64,000 nt of DNA from Lactuca virosa (lineage: Eukaryota; Streptophyta; Magnoliopsida; Asterales; Asteraceae): assembly GCA_928212115.1 (NCBI GenBank), contig CAKMRJ010000001.1, forward strand, positions 179,068,764-179,132,763, read 5' to 3'. Below, piece by piece: positions 1-12,144 of the stretch; position 1 is the stretch's first letter; each line of letters starts with the position of its first letter. A program made the translations under genes and the position numbers. A model generated the notes under the pieces. The model saw only the letters and a list, made by a program, of their open reading frames with translations, was not told the DNA's origin and searched no databases.

Positions 1-2300
1 ACCTTATCCAAGTAGGTACTCTGACTAAGTCCAATTAGTCTTTTACTCCTATCACTTAATATCCTTATCCCTAGGATATAGGCAGCCACTCCAAGGTCCT
101 TCATAGCAAAACACTTCCCAAGCCAGGACTTCACCTCCTGCAAAGTTGGAATGTCATTTCCTATGAGCAGAATGTCATCCACATACAACACCAAGAAGCT
201 AACTATACTCCCACTAGCTCTGACATATACACTGGACTCATCTTCACTTCTCGAAAATCCAAACTCTTTGACTTTCTCATCGAAACAAAGATTCCATCTG
301 CGAGGTTCTTGTTTCAATCCATAGATGGATTTCTCAAGCTTACACACTCTATTCGGGTACTCCGTACTGACAAAACCCTCTGGCTGACTCATGTAAACAT
401 CCTCAGCGAACTTCCCATTAAGGAAAGTGGTTTTGACATCCATTTGCCATATTTCATAGTCATGAAATGCATCAATGGCTAACATAACCCTAATAGACTT
501 AATCTTTGCTACCGGTGAAAAGGTCTCATCATAATCAACTCCCGGAGTTTGAGAAAAGCTGTTTGCAACCAGTCGCGCCTTATAAGTGTGTACATTACCA
601 TCCATGTCGGTCTTCTTCTTGAAGATCCATTTGCACTCGATTGTCTTACGACCTGGTACATTGTCAACCAAGTTCCAAACTTGATTGTCAGAAATGGACT
701 GTATCTCGCTGTCCATAGCCTCTTTCCATTTACCAGCCTCAGGGCTTGCCATGGCTTCCGTGTAGCTGTTAGGTTCATCCAGATTTACCAGTGTATTATC
801 ACTGATAAGTGTATCACCTTCTGCAGTAATATGGAAACCATAGTAATGCTCTGGTGCATTCGTAACTCTCGTGGAACGCCTCAGAGGTACAGACTCGTCA
901 GTAGGATCAACAGGAGTTTCCTCCTCAGGTTGATTGCTAGGATTTGAGGTTCCTTCACCACTTGACTCTTGAAGTTCTTCAAGGTCAATTTGCCTCCCAC
1001 AGTTTCCTTGGCTCATGAACTCTCTCTCACGAAAGACCACTCTCCTTTCCACAAAGACCACATTCTCACTGGGTCTGTAGAAGAGGTAACCAAAGGATTT
1101 CTGTGGGTAGCCAATGAAAATACACCTCTTACTTCGAGGTTCAAGCTTATCGTGAGTCTCGCGCTTCACAAAAGCCTCACAACCCCAAATCTTGATGTGG
1201 TCCAAGTTGGGAACTTTCCCAGTCCACATCTCATGAGGTGTTTTGACAACCTTCTTTGTAGGGACTAGATTTAGGATATGGGCGGCAGTCTATAAGGCAT
1301 ACCCCCAAAAAGAGATTGGTAGCAAAGCTCGACTCATCATGGAGCGAACCATGTCTAACAAGGTTCAATTACGCCTCTCAGCCACACCATTCAACTGTGG
1401 TGTCCTGGGAGGTGTCAATTGTGAGACAATCCCACACTCCTTAAGATAGTCGAGGAACTCTGTGTTAACATACTCACCACCTCGATCGGATCGAAGCATC
1501 TTAATGTTCCTGTCCAATTGATTTTCTACTTCCTGTTTAAACTCTTTCAACCTTTCAAAAGTCTCTGACTTATGCTTGATTAAGTAGACATAACCATATC
1601 TACTATAATCTTCAGTAAAAGTCACAAAATAGCGATTAGCATCCCTTGTGGCGGTTTTGAAGGGTCCACATACATCGGTATGTATAAGGTCCAACAAACC
1701 CTCACCCCCTTTCACAAGTACCAGTGAAGGGTGATTTTGTCATTTTCCCAAGCAAACAAGATTCACAACTATCATCTGACTTTAGGTCAAATGACTCCAA
1801 GACTCCATCCTTTTGGAGTTGGCCTATGTGTTTCTTGCTTACATGTCCAAGACGACAATGCCACAATGATGCTTTATCCAAGCTAGTAAAGGAATCAATA
1901 CACAACACATTATTTCCTAGGTAATCTACAACCGACACAGTTTCATACACACCATCACAAGGTAATGCTTTAAAATAAAGAACATTATTAAAGAAAGCAA
2001 TAATACCACCACATTCATTATCAAACGAAAAGGTAAACCCTTATATTTGTACAAACCATGAAAAGAAATAATATTCCTCGCCATTTTGGTCGAGTAAACA
2101 CATTTGTTCAAATCTAACTTTAACCCACTATTTAGCAACAAAGTATAAACTCCAATCTTGGTAACAGGTGAAGCCTTCCTATTCGCCATGATTAAATTTA
2201 TCTTCCCGTGCTCCACATCCTCACTTCTTCTTAGGCCCTACAAATCACATCATATGTGAATACCACACCCTGTATCAAGGAACCAAGAGTTAGAATATGG
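1..2300 (-). pseudogene. pol: Copia pol remnant of element A: protease, integrase, reverse transcriptase
   Basis: The would-be polyprotein cleaves itself, integrates cDNA and copies RNA. On the minus strand the protease motif LDTG is at about 2276-2268. The integrase zinc region (WHCRLGH ... CESCLLGK) lies at about 1870-1740, and the catalytic core (HTDVCGP, SDRGGEY, NGVAERRN) at about 1700-1365. The RT block runs from about 760 to the window edge and includes KWIFKKKTDMDG, QMDVKT and the YVDD active site at 185-174. Damage: an in-frame TAG just after protease (element C has CAG there) and frame changes near 1700-1950 and 1365. The RT part present reads with little damage, so A is less decayed than B. 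RNase H lies outside the window. Confidence 0.9.
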
Positions 2301-3231
2301 TGAGTTATTAGACAATATAGTGTAAATACCTGCATGGGATGGTTTTACTTTCCCATCCTTGACATCCTGCAAGTACTTTGGGCAATTTTGCTTCCAGTGC
2401 CCCTTATTCTGGCAATAGAAGCAATCAACATCCTTAGGGATGGCAGAAGGAGTAGCAGAACCACCTTTGGTTCCACTTGATGAGGAGCCATCAAGAGACT
2501 TTCCCTTGGTACCCTTCGAATGGGTCTTCCTCTTCTTCCCTTTGCCTTGCCCGATAGCCAAAACAGGGGTTGTTGTAGGAGTAGTAGGAGTAACAACCGA
2601 CTTACCTTTAAGACCACTTTCGGCGGTCTTCAGAAGTCCTTGAAGCTTGCTGAGTGTAACTTCCTCCTTGTTCATGTGGTATGTAATGCGGAAATGATCA
2701 TAACACGAGGGTAGGGAGTGCAAAATGATGTCAATTGCCAACTCCTCAGGGAAGTTCACATTCAATTTTATGCAAACGGTCCACATACCTTTGCATTTTC
2801 TGCATGTGGCCCCTGATGGGTTCACCATCCTTCATCCGGGTTGTTATCATGGAGGAGATTATTTCATACCGCTCTTGACGAGCACTCTGATGGTACCTTT
2901 CCATCAAGTCCTGGTGCATCTCAAAAGGGTAATAGTCCTCATAGGATTTTTGGAGCTCGGCTGTCATCGTGGCCATCATGATACATGCCACTTTGGTAGC
3001 ATCTCTCTCATGTGTCCTGTATTCAGCGATCTCCTCAGGAGTAGCAGTAGTCTCATCGAGTTCCTTAAGCTCCTTGTCGAGGACATATTCCTTGTCCTCG
3101 TAACGAGTGACCATCCTGATGTTCCGGATCCAATCCATAAAGTTAGAACCATCGAATATGACTCACCCACAAAGGTTCATGAGAGAGAAGGAGCCGGTAG
3201 GGTTAGAACCCGAAGCCTTGTTGGATGACAT
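2301..3231 (-). pseudogene. gag: Copia gag remnant of element A
   Basis: The start ATG is at 3231-3229 (MSSNKASGSNPTG), matching the start of gag in element C. A TGA replaces the AGA codon of C about 24 codons in (MNLCG, stop, VIFDG), and a frameshift near 2746 splits the capsid region. The protein has the UBN2-type Copia capsid (MDWIRNIRMVTRYEDKEY ... AIDIILHSLPSCYDHF) followed by a lysine-rich linker and one CCHC zinc knuckle (CFYCQNKGHWKQNC, about 2425-2385). Its role would be to form the particle and bind genomic RNA. Not functional as it stands. Confidence 0.9.
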
Positions 3232-4006
3232 CTGAAAAGAAGAAAGACAAGTTTAGATTAGATATATAGAGTCCTTAATAAGACACCCAAATGTAATATT
3301 AAGGCTAGGACCCAACACAATATATTATAACTTAGAAGAGGGATGTCGTAACCTAAGCTATAACATATTTGAAGGTTGGTGAATGACGATTGACCAATTT
3401 CCACCATGAAAATGAAATAAATTATTAGGTTTTAGTTGGTTTTGAAATTACTAGATTCTTTTGAGATTCATTGAACTTTTCAATGGCATGTTTCAATCTC
3501 TATAGTGCCCTTCAGGTTTTGTGACTGGGATGCCGAGGATCACAAAACAAGGTGTGAATAACCATGAAAATTCACTTGGTACCCTTAATATTATCTCCTA
3601 ATCGATGTGCCGGTTAACCACACATGCTATCTATGATAAACATTAAGTCACCCTTTGTTATCTTTACTAGTCCAAGTTAGTGTGCCGGTTAACAACACGC
3701 TCCACCAACGACTTGGTAAGGTACAAAGTGTGAATTTCATGGGTTAGCACCATTTTCACATTTTCCTAAAGTAACTAAGATTGGGAATTTATAAAACATT
3801 TAGTTACTTTATAATATTGATTATACTTTTAATGAGAATTAAAGTCATTGTCTTACCCGTTCGGCTAACGACCCTCGACCAGTCAAGGAAGCGGTGGGTG
3901 AGAGTGGACACCCATTAAGCTGCCATTTTATAGGCAACAACCTTATACCCCCCTTATAGATCGGCTTCGTGAATGAGGCATTCTAACAGTAAAATTACTT
4001 GATCTT

Positions 4007-4008
<2 letters not shown>

Positions 4009-4052
<44 letters not shown>
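4009..4052. repeat. (AT)n microsatellite in leader of A
   Basis: About 44 bp of alternating A and T. The matching spot in C (about 43679-43695) has only a short AT run, so the tract length varies between copies. Confidence 0.95.
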
Positions 4053-4055
<3 letters not shown>

Positions 4056-4590
4056 CCATTAATCTTATAATAGTATAAGGGTAGAATTTTAACTTTTAAA
4101 ATCCTAAGGGTTGGAATTAAAGTGTATGTGACTTTACAAATTCCAAAACTTGAGGGCAAGTTTTGAAATTATTCAAAACTCTTCATTTCATAACTTATGA
4201 GTTAATGGTTCATAAAAGTGAAGGCTCTTCATTTTATGTAACTTATGTGTTTTAAATGTACATTAAAGAAAGTGACCTTTCGAAATCCATAACTTGAGGA
4301 CAAATTATGGATTCTATTAAAACACATAATTGATCGAGAATTAATCATTAAACAATTTAGCAAGTAATTCCTATGATCTAACAATAACTCATAAGAACAT
4401 GAATATCATATCAAAATTTCAAGAATCATATGAACACATTTAAAACGTGGAATTTTGATATTAGTCATCGTAAATGGATTAACATAAACATTACACTATC
4501 TAAAACAGGTTTTGAAACATCAAAACAGTTTAGGGTAATGTTTCTAGTCCATTTCCAGCAGCAAAAGTCGAAAAATTGCAGTCAGAGCCT

Positions 4591-4675
4591 CCTACTCGTC
4601 GAGTGCAAGAACCTACTCGACGAGTAGGATGAATTTGTGCTTGGACTCGTCGAGTCCCCCCACGGACTCGGCGAA
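4591..4675 (-). repeat. CTCGTCGAG palindrome cluster (element A leader)
   Basis: Four imperfect copies of the palindrome ACTCGTCGAGT in 85 bp, including GGACTCGTCGAGTCC. The same cluster occupies the same leader position in C, B and the second B copy. Confidence 0.85.
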
Positions 4676-4746
4676 TCTACTGTCCAGACAGCTCAATTTT
4701 TCGATTTTTTCACAGTTTGCATCAAGTATTCAAGAAAACAATCCTA

Positions 4747-4759
4747 GGCACTGATACCA
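4747..4759 (-). promoter_or_regulatory. Primer binding site of element A
   Basis: On the minus strand TGGTATCAGTGCC begins one base after the LTR. It matches the initiator-Met tRNA site TGGTATCAGAGCC except for one substitution. Confidence 0.85.
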
Positions 4760-4760
4760 C

Positions 4761-5525
4761 TGTTGGGTTTTGAGCATCCTAACACTCCTATGGTGTACAT
4801 GCAACCCTAGAAACCTTGGATCTATTTTTTACTATGAATACATGCAAATTTGTTTTTCCAAGGTTAATAACCTATCTAGCATGGCATAGGGAACTTTAAA
4901 CATAAAAGCTAGATGAATTACATACCTTTGATTAGTGAGTTGATTCCTTGGAGTTTGAGAGCCAAGCACCAATAATGTGGATGCCTCAAATGGAAATCAC
5001 AAATCACCACAAACTTGGAAAAACTATGAGAGTGTATGTTTGCTTCTAGAAATCGGCCACCCTCTTTCACACACACAACTAGTGCCATTTCAAGCATCAC
5101 AAGCTCCTTTATATAGTGTGGAGGATTAGGGTTACATCCATGTAAACCCTAATACCCATGACTCTTCCTTTCTAAGGATCCATGGGTTAAAAGCTCCATG
5201 GACTATCCATGGACTCCCATGCATGCCAAGCCCATTCCAAATGATTATTAGCTCACACTTATATAAATACAAGATCCCATATTTAATTAGTCACCTTTTT
5301 TATCACCAAATTAATTCTATATTAATTTATGATCAATACTAATTAAATAATATGATTTCATATTAATATATTATAACTTAAAATATATTAGCAAATCATA
5401 AACATACAATTCTCAAAGGCTTAACCATACAAATAGTTCGGGTGAAGTGCAACCCAAATGGACCATGCAGGGTCGGGTCAAGTATATACCAAATAAAGTT
5501 ATGGACTTAGACACCTTATCCAACA
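4761..5525 (-). repeat. 5' LTR of element A (765 bp)
   Basis: On the minus strand it begins TGTTGGATAAGG and ends AAACCCAACA, with TG...CA ends. It is homologous over its whole length to the LTRs of C (42200-42965 and 53295-54060). Confidence 0.95.
5107..5115 (-). promoter_or_regulatory. TATA box in LTR of element A
   Basis: TATATAAAG on the minus strand, at the same place as TATATAAAG in the 3' LTR of C (53706-53714). Confidence 0.6.
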
Positions 5526-5530
5526 ATTAG

Positions 5531-5615
5531 ACCATGGGGGAGCCCATGACATCCTAGGTAAAGACCATAGGGGGAGCCCATGGCATTCCAGATAAAGACC
5601 ATGGGGGGAGGCCAT
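5531..5615 (+). repeat. Hairpin-forming ~33-bp tandem repeats (G 5' LTR)
   Basis: Three units built on CCATGGGGGAGCCCATGG, which can fold as CCATGGG/CCCATGG. They have counterparts at 30456-30545. Confidence 0.8.
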
Positions 5616-5682
5616 GGAAACTATATGTATGTTGTATGATAATCTGTGATTGTATGTTGTATGGTATTTTAGGGAACTCACT

Positions 5683-5718
5683 AAGCTTTGTGCTTACGGT
5701 TTTTAATTTATATTTCAG
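5683..5718 (+). promoter_or_regulatory. Small hairpin and acceptor-like site in G 5' LTR
   Basis: GAACTCACT is followed by AAGCTTTGTGCTT (AAGC/GCTT stem) and then TTTATATTTCAG, a plausible 3' splice site ending at 5718. The same layout occurs at 30607-30642 and, with different arms, in the H, T and S LTRs. Confidence 0.5.
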
Positions 5719-5917
5719 GTACTCCGGTTTTCTAATGGGAGAGCTCGAAATGATTGCAGAGCACACATCACATGTTTTCGCATTGTGTGAATTACTCTGA
5801 TTTGATAATGTGTTGCTAAATATTAGTTATCCTGGTTTTATGGAAATAAGCTTTACTAACGACTTATTAATCTAAAAGCAAAAAATTTTATGCCATGATT
5901 TTTGGGACGTTACAAGT

Positions 5918-5930
5918 TGGTATCAGAGCC
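5918..5930 (+). promoter_or_regulatory. Primer binding site of element G
   Basis: TGGTATCAGAGCC, three bases after the LTR end. Typical initiator-Met tRNA site. Confidence 0.92.
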
Positions 5931-6934
5931 TTGGTTTGAGGGATTCAGACATACTCTCGGGTGTGTCTGTACTCAAACTGAGGGTTTGGTGAAGTTTTCA
6001 AAAGAAAAGTATATTTTTTTAGAAAGGAAATTCCTAAGATAAGAAAAGGGTGTGGTGCATGCAATCAGCCAAACTCAAGTAAGTTTCTCCCAAAATACCC
6101 GTACATGTTATCTGATATGATTTGATTTCTGAATCTGTGAATCACATGCTAGGTAGGACTAAGAATATGCTTAGTTTTTGCATAATAGAATGCTAGGAGA
6201 GATGCCTTTGTATGTCTATTGTGTGAGCTGGTAGACTCGTATGATGGTGCTAATTAGTCATTGATAGATTGGCTTGATATGTGATGCCTTGTAGCCTTGG
6301 GTGTACTGGATGCTTTGCTGGAATATGGATATCTATTGGAATCAGTAAATGCTAAGTGTATGTTTTAAAAATTGTATACAGTTAGGATCTTATAGCCCTA
6401 GAATAATTGATTTGGCCTTATTTCCTGTTTCTTGTTTGGTTGTGGTTCTAGGGTAGAGTCTTTTATTCAACAGTCTATTTGATTTTGTTCTGTATATAAT
6501 TTGCATGCATAAGGCAACCGAAAGTAAGGGTGGAAATCTCTAGTATGAGTTATGGTGTGGGCTGAATGTTTTATGATCGTTCTATGGATTGGAGTGTTAC
6601 TGCTTGAATACTACTTGCTTTGTGCTTTGTGGAAGTCTTAGGTAATGGGAGTTAGCTACTAAGTGAATATGAATGTATTCATGAGGTGTGTGACTGGCAT
6701 TATGGGGAGTTCTTCAGCAGATGGTGGTAGGGTGAGGCCGGGAACCTAGGAAAGCCTAGGGATTGCTTCAGTGGGTCTTGTTGCGTTATTTAGTGAGTTT
6801 TTGGGTGCATCAGATTGAGAAGGTAACTTAGAAGATTCGGGATGATTCTTGAGGAAAGTATGGGTAGGTGTGGAAGGTAGTATTGGGCCCGTACTATTGA
6901 ATGCATAGGATCCATACTCGAATCAGGGAGAGTC
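5931..6934 (+). other. Leader of element G
   Basis: No supported gene. It contains one copy of the recurrent stem-loop near 6390-6471. Confidence 0.7.
6390..6471 (+). other. Recurrent stem-loop module, copy 1 (G leader)
   Basis: The loop CCTGTTTCTTGTTTGGTTGT is followed by a CTAGGGTAGAG stretch. The outer arms are short (GAATAA/TTATTC), so this is the weakest of the eleven copies. Confidence 0.55.
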
Positions 6935-8026
6935 TTGGAGAATATAAGAAGCTTAAGGGAAGAGGATTCTTGGGTATGTTCAGAACATTTGCAGGTTGTA
7001 TTTCAGTTTGTGATGAGCACCCAGGAAGGATGGTCTAGTTCTGGTTTCGCCTCAGGTGCTGGTACTGAGCAGATGCGGGAGTTCATCTCGTCGGAGATTA
7101 CCCGCGGTGTTTTGGAGCACACTCCTATGATCTTTGGTTCGGTCAAGGAGGGATTTTGGAGATCTTGGATGAGCGCTTGGGCGCGATCCGTGCCCAGCTT
7201 ATGGCCATCGTTGTAGCTCACACTCTTTCTTTCTGTGAGTTCTGTGCGTGCGGAGCTGCATTTTATGGGGTGAGGTGCCTCATTTCCAGTAGGGGTGGTT
7301 AGCGGATATGGCTAACGCGTTCAGGACGAGTTTCTGCCCCGAGGAGGCGGAGGTCAGATATACTTCCTACCTATTAAAGGACGAGCACGACATTACTGGG
7401 AGAAGGGAGGACGTGAGGTTGGTGATGAAGTAATGGATGCCATGTCTTGGGATTTTTTATCGATCAGGTTCCAAGCTAAGTTTGCACCAGTGATTGAGGT
7501 GCAACAGTTGGCGCGAGAGTTTCAGGGTCTCCGCCAGACTACTGAGACTGTGGATGAGATCACTGCCAAGTTCTGGGAGAGGGCTTTATTGGTTACGCAG
7601 TATGCAGTGTATGAGGAAATGAAGAAGGTGAGGTATCATGATATGTTGTGGAATGATATCGATTTGGGGCCGTATCAGGTACAGGTGGCGGAGGGTCCCG
7701 AGAAGAGACCGAAGACTTCTGATCGACATTTGAGAGGCCATCAGGGTCGGGGTCAGTGCATCACATGCAGGAAATGGCATGATGGAGATTGTCGTTCTAC
7801 GGGTATAGGTTGCTACAAGTATAGCGGGATTGATCATGTCAGCAAGGGTTGTCCTCAGGGGGCAAGCCCGTTATGTTTTCTCTGCGACCAAGTGTGCCAC
7901 AAGAAGGTCGTTTGTTTGATGAGGAGGGGAGGAGCAGTGCGTGCACATGCTTCAACTATTTTGAGGATCTCTGATAGTCATGAGGATAGGGTAGGAGCCT
8001 CAACAGAAAGGAGCCGGTCATTTTAG
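6935..8026 (+). pseudogene. gag: Gypsy gag remnant of element G
   Basis: Two main open pieces. Positions 6935-7216 hold the N-terminal part (EQMREFISSEITRGVLEHTP, then a frameshift inside VKEG...). Positions 7433-8026 hold the capsid C-terminal part (FLSIRFQAKFAPVIEVQQLAREFQGLRQ) and the nucleocapsid, with cysteine/histidine clusters (CITCRKWHDGDC, CYKYSGIDHVSKGC, CFLCDQVCHKKVVC). The zinc boxes are eroded: CYKY lacks the second Cys of the CCHC motif. Between the pieces the tryptophan-rich capsid middle is scrambled (DEHDITGRREDVRL-like). The family forms the retroelement particle. This copy cannot. Confidence 0.8.
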
Positions 8027-9049
8027 TGTCAGATAGGGGGAGGCCAGTGCTCCAGCAGGTGATATTGTGGGTATGCTATCTTTTGCTATTTCTTCGGTTG
8101 TTATCAGTATTTATGTTGCATGGAATGTTATATTGGTTTGAGTAAGCATTATCGTTGGTTTAAATCTCTATTATTGTTGGGTTATATCTTCGAGAATTGT
8201 TTTATGCCTGTCGCATTCTGTAAATCATTAGTGGGTTATCAAGGGGTTGTATCTCGTGTAACGGGTTCCAATGTGTTCGGTTATTATTCTGGTTTTTGGT
8301 CGTTATCGGTTCGGGGGTATTGTGTGGAAGTCTATGGTCAGGATTTAGTTAGCTAGTTCTCCAGTGTCACCAGGGTTCAGTGGTTTTAGTATTTGTTTTG
8401 GTAGGAGCGATTGTTGCCTATGGAAGAACTGTTTGGCTCAAACACTATCGTTTCTAGGAGAGGAGCGGTAGCAGGAAGATGGTGGTGTTAGTTTCATGAG
8501 TTGTTTGGTCATTGGAAATGACATGGACTTTGATATTCACTTAGGCTGCAGTCGAGTAGGATTCAGTAAATTATCGAGAGTGGGAGTTGGAATGATAATT
8601 CGTTAGTTCAGGGTAAAGGTTAAGGTTTTTAGTCGCCAACATAAGAACTCAAGGAATCCGCAAGATGGGTATGTTGGGTTTGAATGCATGAATTGCAGGA
8701 CTCATTCGGGAATACGGGGCAATGAGGAATTGGTTTGTTCGTGGGTGTAAAATCGGTAATTGTCAAGTTTATACCTTAGAAGTGTGGTCAGTTGTAGCTT
8801 CGCATGGGAATTACTCTAGTGCAAGTAGGTCGCTGAATTGGATGGGTACCCGTTTGGATAGTTGAGATTTTGTTCTTCATCATCTGATAAATTCGTGAAG
8901 GACTTATAGTGGATTCAGTGGAAAGTGCTTCAGAATATTGAGCTCGTTGAGATTTTTGGGGGATATTCACTTAATTTTGGCAAATGTGTGTTCGCTAGGA
9001 TTAACTAGTAATGGAACGCTAGTACTAGTGGGCATAGGTTTTCGGCAGC
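8027..9049 (+). other. Unrecognised interior of element G (left part)
   Basis: About 1 kb after gag. An open frame at 8120-8356 (78 aa, hydrophobic) matches nothing I know, and I do not call it a gene. No protease or RT motif seen. Confidence 0.6.
9045..9049. repeat. Target site duplication of H, left copy (GCAGC)
   Basis: GCAGC directly before TGTAACAACCC. The right copy is at 27311-27315. Confidence 0.9.
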
Positions 9050-9673
9050 TGTAACAACCCGTTATTTCAAGTCAATATAATATTGGTCGTGACAAGTATT
9101 CCGAAGATATAAAGAATACTGAAATCTGAGTTATAACGAAGAAGTTATGACCTATTGAAGTTTCGCGACAGAACCGGCACGACACTGTGTGTCATAAAAA
9201 GTGAGTTTACAATAAAACGCTTTTGAGCCTTAACAATCAAAATAAAAGTCGTAGAATTCGTAAAACCGTGAACGTACATAAAAAGAACGCCCAAATTTGA
9301 CTTCCTATGAAGAAGTTTTGATTTTTGTAAGATTCGGCACATCAGTATACAACACAAAAATCAAATTAAAGATCGAGCGATTTTTAGGTGACACAACCTA
9401 AACGAGAATCGAAGGTCTCGTGAATTGTAGTCCAACAGTTAAAAGACAGACGAAAACAGATGTCGGATGAAGAAATGAATTTTTAACGAACTTTTCCTAT
9501 CCCGGCCTGTTAAAAATATAACTTTAAAAATAAAGTCAAAATTAGCTAACGGAGTCTAAACGAAAGTTGTAGAGCACGGTCTCACCTACGCGGGGATATA
9601 AAGAACGTCAAAAACGGAGATCATATGCGAAAGATATGAATTTTTGAAATTTGAATAATTATTTTCGCGAAGG

Positions 9674-9992
9674 AGTACGTCCCGCGTACAAAAGAGTACG
9701 CCCAGCGTACTCGGACTAGGTTCAATGCGTGTTTCGTAGTCTCGACACATCTGAAACCCAGATATCGATTGGAGGATACTTATATCGCATGAAGTACGCC
9801 CAACGTACGCAAGAGTACACCCACCGTACTTGAACTATCTTCAACACGTATCCGTAGACTCGACACCTCCAAGGCACGGGAACCAAACAGAGGACACAAA
9901 GCCATTACGCCCAGCGTACGAGATAGTACACCCAGCGTACTCGAGTATACTGCAGTACGCTAAGCATACCAAGAAGTACGCCTAACATAATA
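9674..9992 (+). repeat. GTACGC...GCGTAC palindrome cluster (H, unit 1)
   Basis: About ten half-sites of the kind AGTACGCCCAGCGTACTCG, upstream of the TATA box at 10008. Confidence 0.85.
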
Positions 9993-10007
9993 CGAGGCTA
10001 CAGCCTC

Positions 10008-10018
10008 CTATAAATAGG
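10008..10018 (+). promoter_or_regulatory. TATA box, LTR H unit 1
   Basis: CTATAAATAGG, the best core promoter match in this LTR. The same sequence occurs in unit 2 at 14634-14644. Confidence 0.65.
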
Positions 10019-10276
10019 ATGTGAGACCTCCGGGTTTGGTTTAAGATTTTCAAAACCTCTCTCCTCTTAAACACCCTTTCAAGCCACTTTTAACCCCCCG
10101 AAGCCTAGAATACCCCCTAACACCCAAAGAAATCCAAGAGCCCCGAAGTTCTCGAGAAAATAAGCTTTTCCAGTCGAAACTCTACTCACGTAAAGCCCGA
10201 TTTTTCATCAGAAACTCGCGGGTTTGACAAGGAAAATCATTACTAGAAACAAAACGCTGCCCAAATCACCACTTAC

Positions 10277-10296
10277 CAGGTGAGTTCATACCCCCA
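10277..10296 (+). promoter_or_regulatory. Splice-donor-like site, LTR H unit 1
   Basis: CAG|GTGAGTTCATACCCC, a perfect consensus donor. It recurs at the same relative place in five other LTR copies. Confidence 0.5.
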
Positions 10297-10689
10297 TATT
10301 TTTCCAAGCTTTTTGACTGTTTTAAAGGGGGGGAATACAAGTAAAACACAAGAAATCTTGTGTTTAAAAATGTAATTTTACTTATTTCGTTATCCTACCG
10401 TCAATATGAATTTAAAACGTGAAACTTGTTAAAACATGGAAATAAACTTATAAACTATAATAGGTATAGTTTATGGATCATATGAACTATTTTACAGAGT
10501 CCAGGTTAAAACATGGAAATAAACTTATAAACTAAAATAGGTATAGTTTATGGAACAAAGGACTCTTTTTTTTTACAAAATTACTTGTCATTTAAAAAGA
10601 GGTTTTTATTACATTATGTAACTAATTAATACAGGATTGTGAACCACTCGATGTATCACTCATGGTACCCGTTAGAATCCTAATTGTAA

Positions 10690-10745
10690 CCAGAGTCTCC
10701 TTGAGGGAGAGTGTGAGTTGGTGTATAGATTTATACGGGACTGAC
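10690..10745 (+). other. TATAGATCTATA module, copy 1
   Basis: CAGAGTCTCCTTGAGGGAGAG followed by GTGTATAGATTTATACGGGACTGAC. Same order as the copies at 15261, 17671, 25501 and 59011. Confidence 0.6.
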
Positions 10746-10893
10746 TACGTATTAGTATGGTTATAACGAATATTCAAAATAAGTATTACCTAATTATTTA
10801 CATAAAGATGTACTTTTCCTAAACTTTCCCAAGAGATATTAACTATATGATACTTAGCGTATACAATAAGGTTAGATAAAATTGAAATCCGTT

Positions 10894-10978
10894 AGACAGT
10901 GGAATGTGTGACTTCCGCCTCATTTCCTGTTTCTTGTTTGGCTGTGGGCTTAGGGAAGATTCACCCATTCAACTGTCT
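10894..10978 (+). other. Recurrent stem-loop module, copy 2 (H unit 1)
   Basis: Arms AGACAGTGGAATGTGTGA and TCACCCATTCAACTGTCT enclose CCTGTTTCTTGTTTGGCTGT. Confidence 0.75.
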
Positions 10979-12144
10979 GTTCGATCTCGGTTATATACAA
11001 CTCGTATGTATTAAGTGATCATAGGAGGGTAATATCGTCGCATCAGGTTTTCAGGGCAAACAAGTCTTTAGTCAGTTTAACTTATCAACAAAACTAGATA
11101 TCATTAAAGTAAGTATAGTAATTATACTTGTGCTTTTCGATCTTAGAATGATTAAGTCTACAAATCGGTTTTATAGAAAATATAGGATTTTCTATGGTAA
11201 ACATCGCTATTTTAAAGGTAAACATTTATCGATAGAACTTTCCAAAAACAATAACCATTATTACTTAAAACAATGTTTTACAATAGAGTAAGTTGAACTA
11301 GAAACCTATTTACAAAAGGTTTAATACTTATTATCAAACTAGTATAATATAAAACGTGAGTTTACAATAAAACGCTTTTGAGCCTTAACAATCAAAATAA
11401 AAGTCGTAGAATTTGAAAAACCGTGAACGTACATAAAAAGGACGCCCAAATCTGACTTCGTATGAAGAAGTTATGATTTTTCTAAGATTTGGCACAGTAG
11501 TATACAGCCCAAAAAACGAATTAAAGATCGAACGATTTTTAGGTGACACAACCTAAACGAGAATCAAAGGTCTCGTCAGTTATAGTCCAACGGTAAAAAG
11601 ACAGACGAAAACGGATGTCAGATGAAGAAGTTATGAATTTTTAACAGACTTTTATTGTCCTGGCCTGTTAAAAATATAACTTTAAAAATAAAGTCAAAAA
11701 TTAGCTAACGGAGTCTAAACGAAAGTTGTAGACCACGGTCTCACCTACGCGGGGATATAAAGAACGTCAAAAACGGAGATCACATGCGAAAGATACAAAT
11801 TTTTGAAGTTTGAATAATTATTTTCGCGAAGGAGTACGCCCCGCGTACAAATGAGTATGCCCAGCGTACTCGAACTAGGTTCAATGCATGTTTCGTAGTC
11901 TCGATATGTCACACCCCGAAACCGTGATGGCAGAATCGTTCCGGGGTGGAGGACGTCATGCGTAGTATCACAATAATTGTATCATAGCAAGCATAGTAAA
12001 CACAACCAGACATTGAATACATATATGAAAAAGGTTTACATTGTTTACTACATAGTTTTGTTCATATCAAAAGTAAAATAGTAAAGACGTGACTCTAACG
12101 TTCCGACTTCTCCGAACCCTTGGAAGTACCTGTCTACTAATTCC

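Larger units (their letters stand above)
3232..4746 (-). other. Non-coding leader of element A
   Basis: About 1.5 kb between primer site and gag with no supported gene. It aligns with the leader of C (42980-44530). It holds an AT microsatellite, the CTCGTCGAG palindrome cluster and repeated pieces of the type GTGTGGTTAACCGGCACA (around 3605-3690 in reverse). Confidence 0.8.
1..5525 (-). mobile_element. Ty1/Copia LTR retrotransposon A, 5' part (minus strand), cut by window start
   Basis: Read on the minus strand, the order is LTR (5525-4761), primer site, ~1.5 kb leader, gag, protease, integrase and reverse transcriptase, running off the window at position 1. This is the Copia order, with integrase before RT. 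It is the same family as element C (42200-54060): LTR, leader and protein align throughout. It lies inside the 5' LTR of Gypsy element G. The undisturbed copy of that target is at 30451-30455 (ATTAG), and ATTAG also follows the LTR at 5526-5530. The other target copy would lie left of the window. Confidence 0.93.
5526..5914 (+). repeat. 3' end of the 5' LTR of element G
   Basis: Nearly the same sequence as 30451-30838 in the 3' LTR, ending GGGACGTTACA. The upstream part of this LTR lies beyond element A, outside the window. Confidence 0.92.
9201..11355 (+). repeat. Tandem duplication inside LTR H, unit 1
   Basis: Starts GTGAGTTTACAATAAAACGC and ends ...CTAGTATAATATAAAAC. The same start recurs at 11356, giving a period of 2155 bp. 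Unit 1 shows the uninterrupted target (CTCGACACATCTG, 9741-9753) of the solo LTR found in unit 2. Confidence 0.88.

Noticed and set aside
2440..3228. Plus-strand open frames opposite gag and pol of A (and the matching minus-strand frames in C)
   Set aside because: Antisense shadows of the Copia polyprotein; the same shadows occur in both copies and have no start context or motif of their own.
3841..3990. GTTAGCCGAACGGGTAGGA block shared by A, B and C leaders as a candidate tRNA-like or protein-binding element
   Set aside because: Conserved between related Copia leaders, but so is the flanking sequence; no folding or covariation visible.
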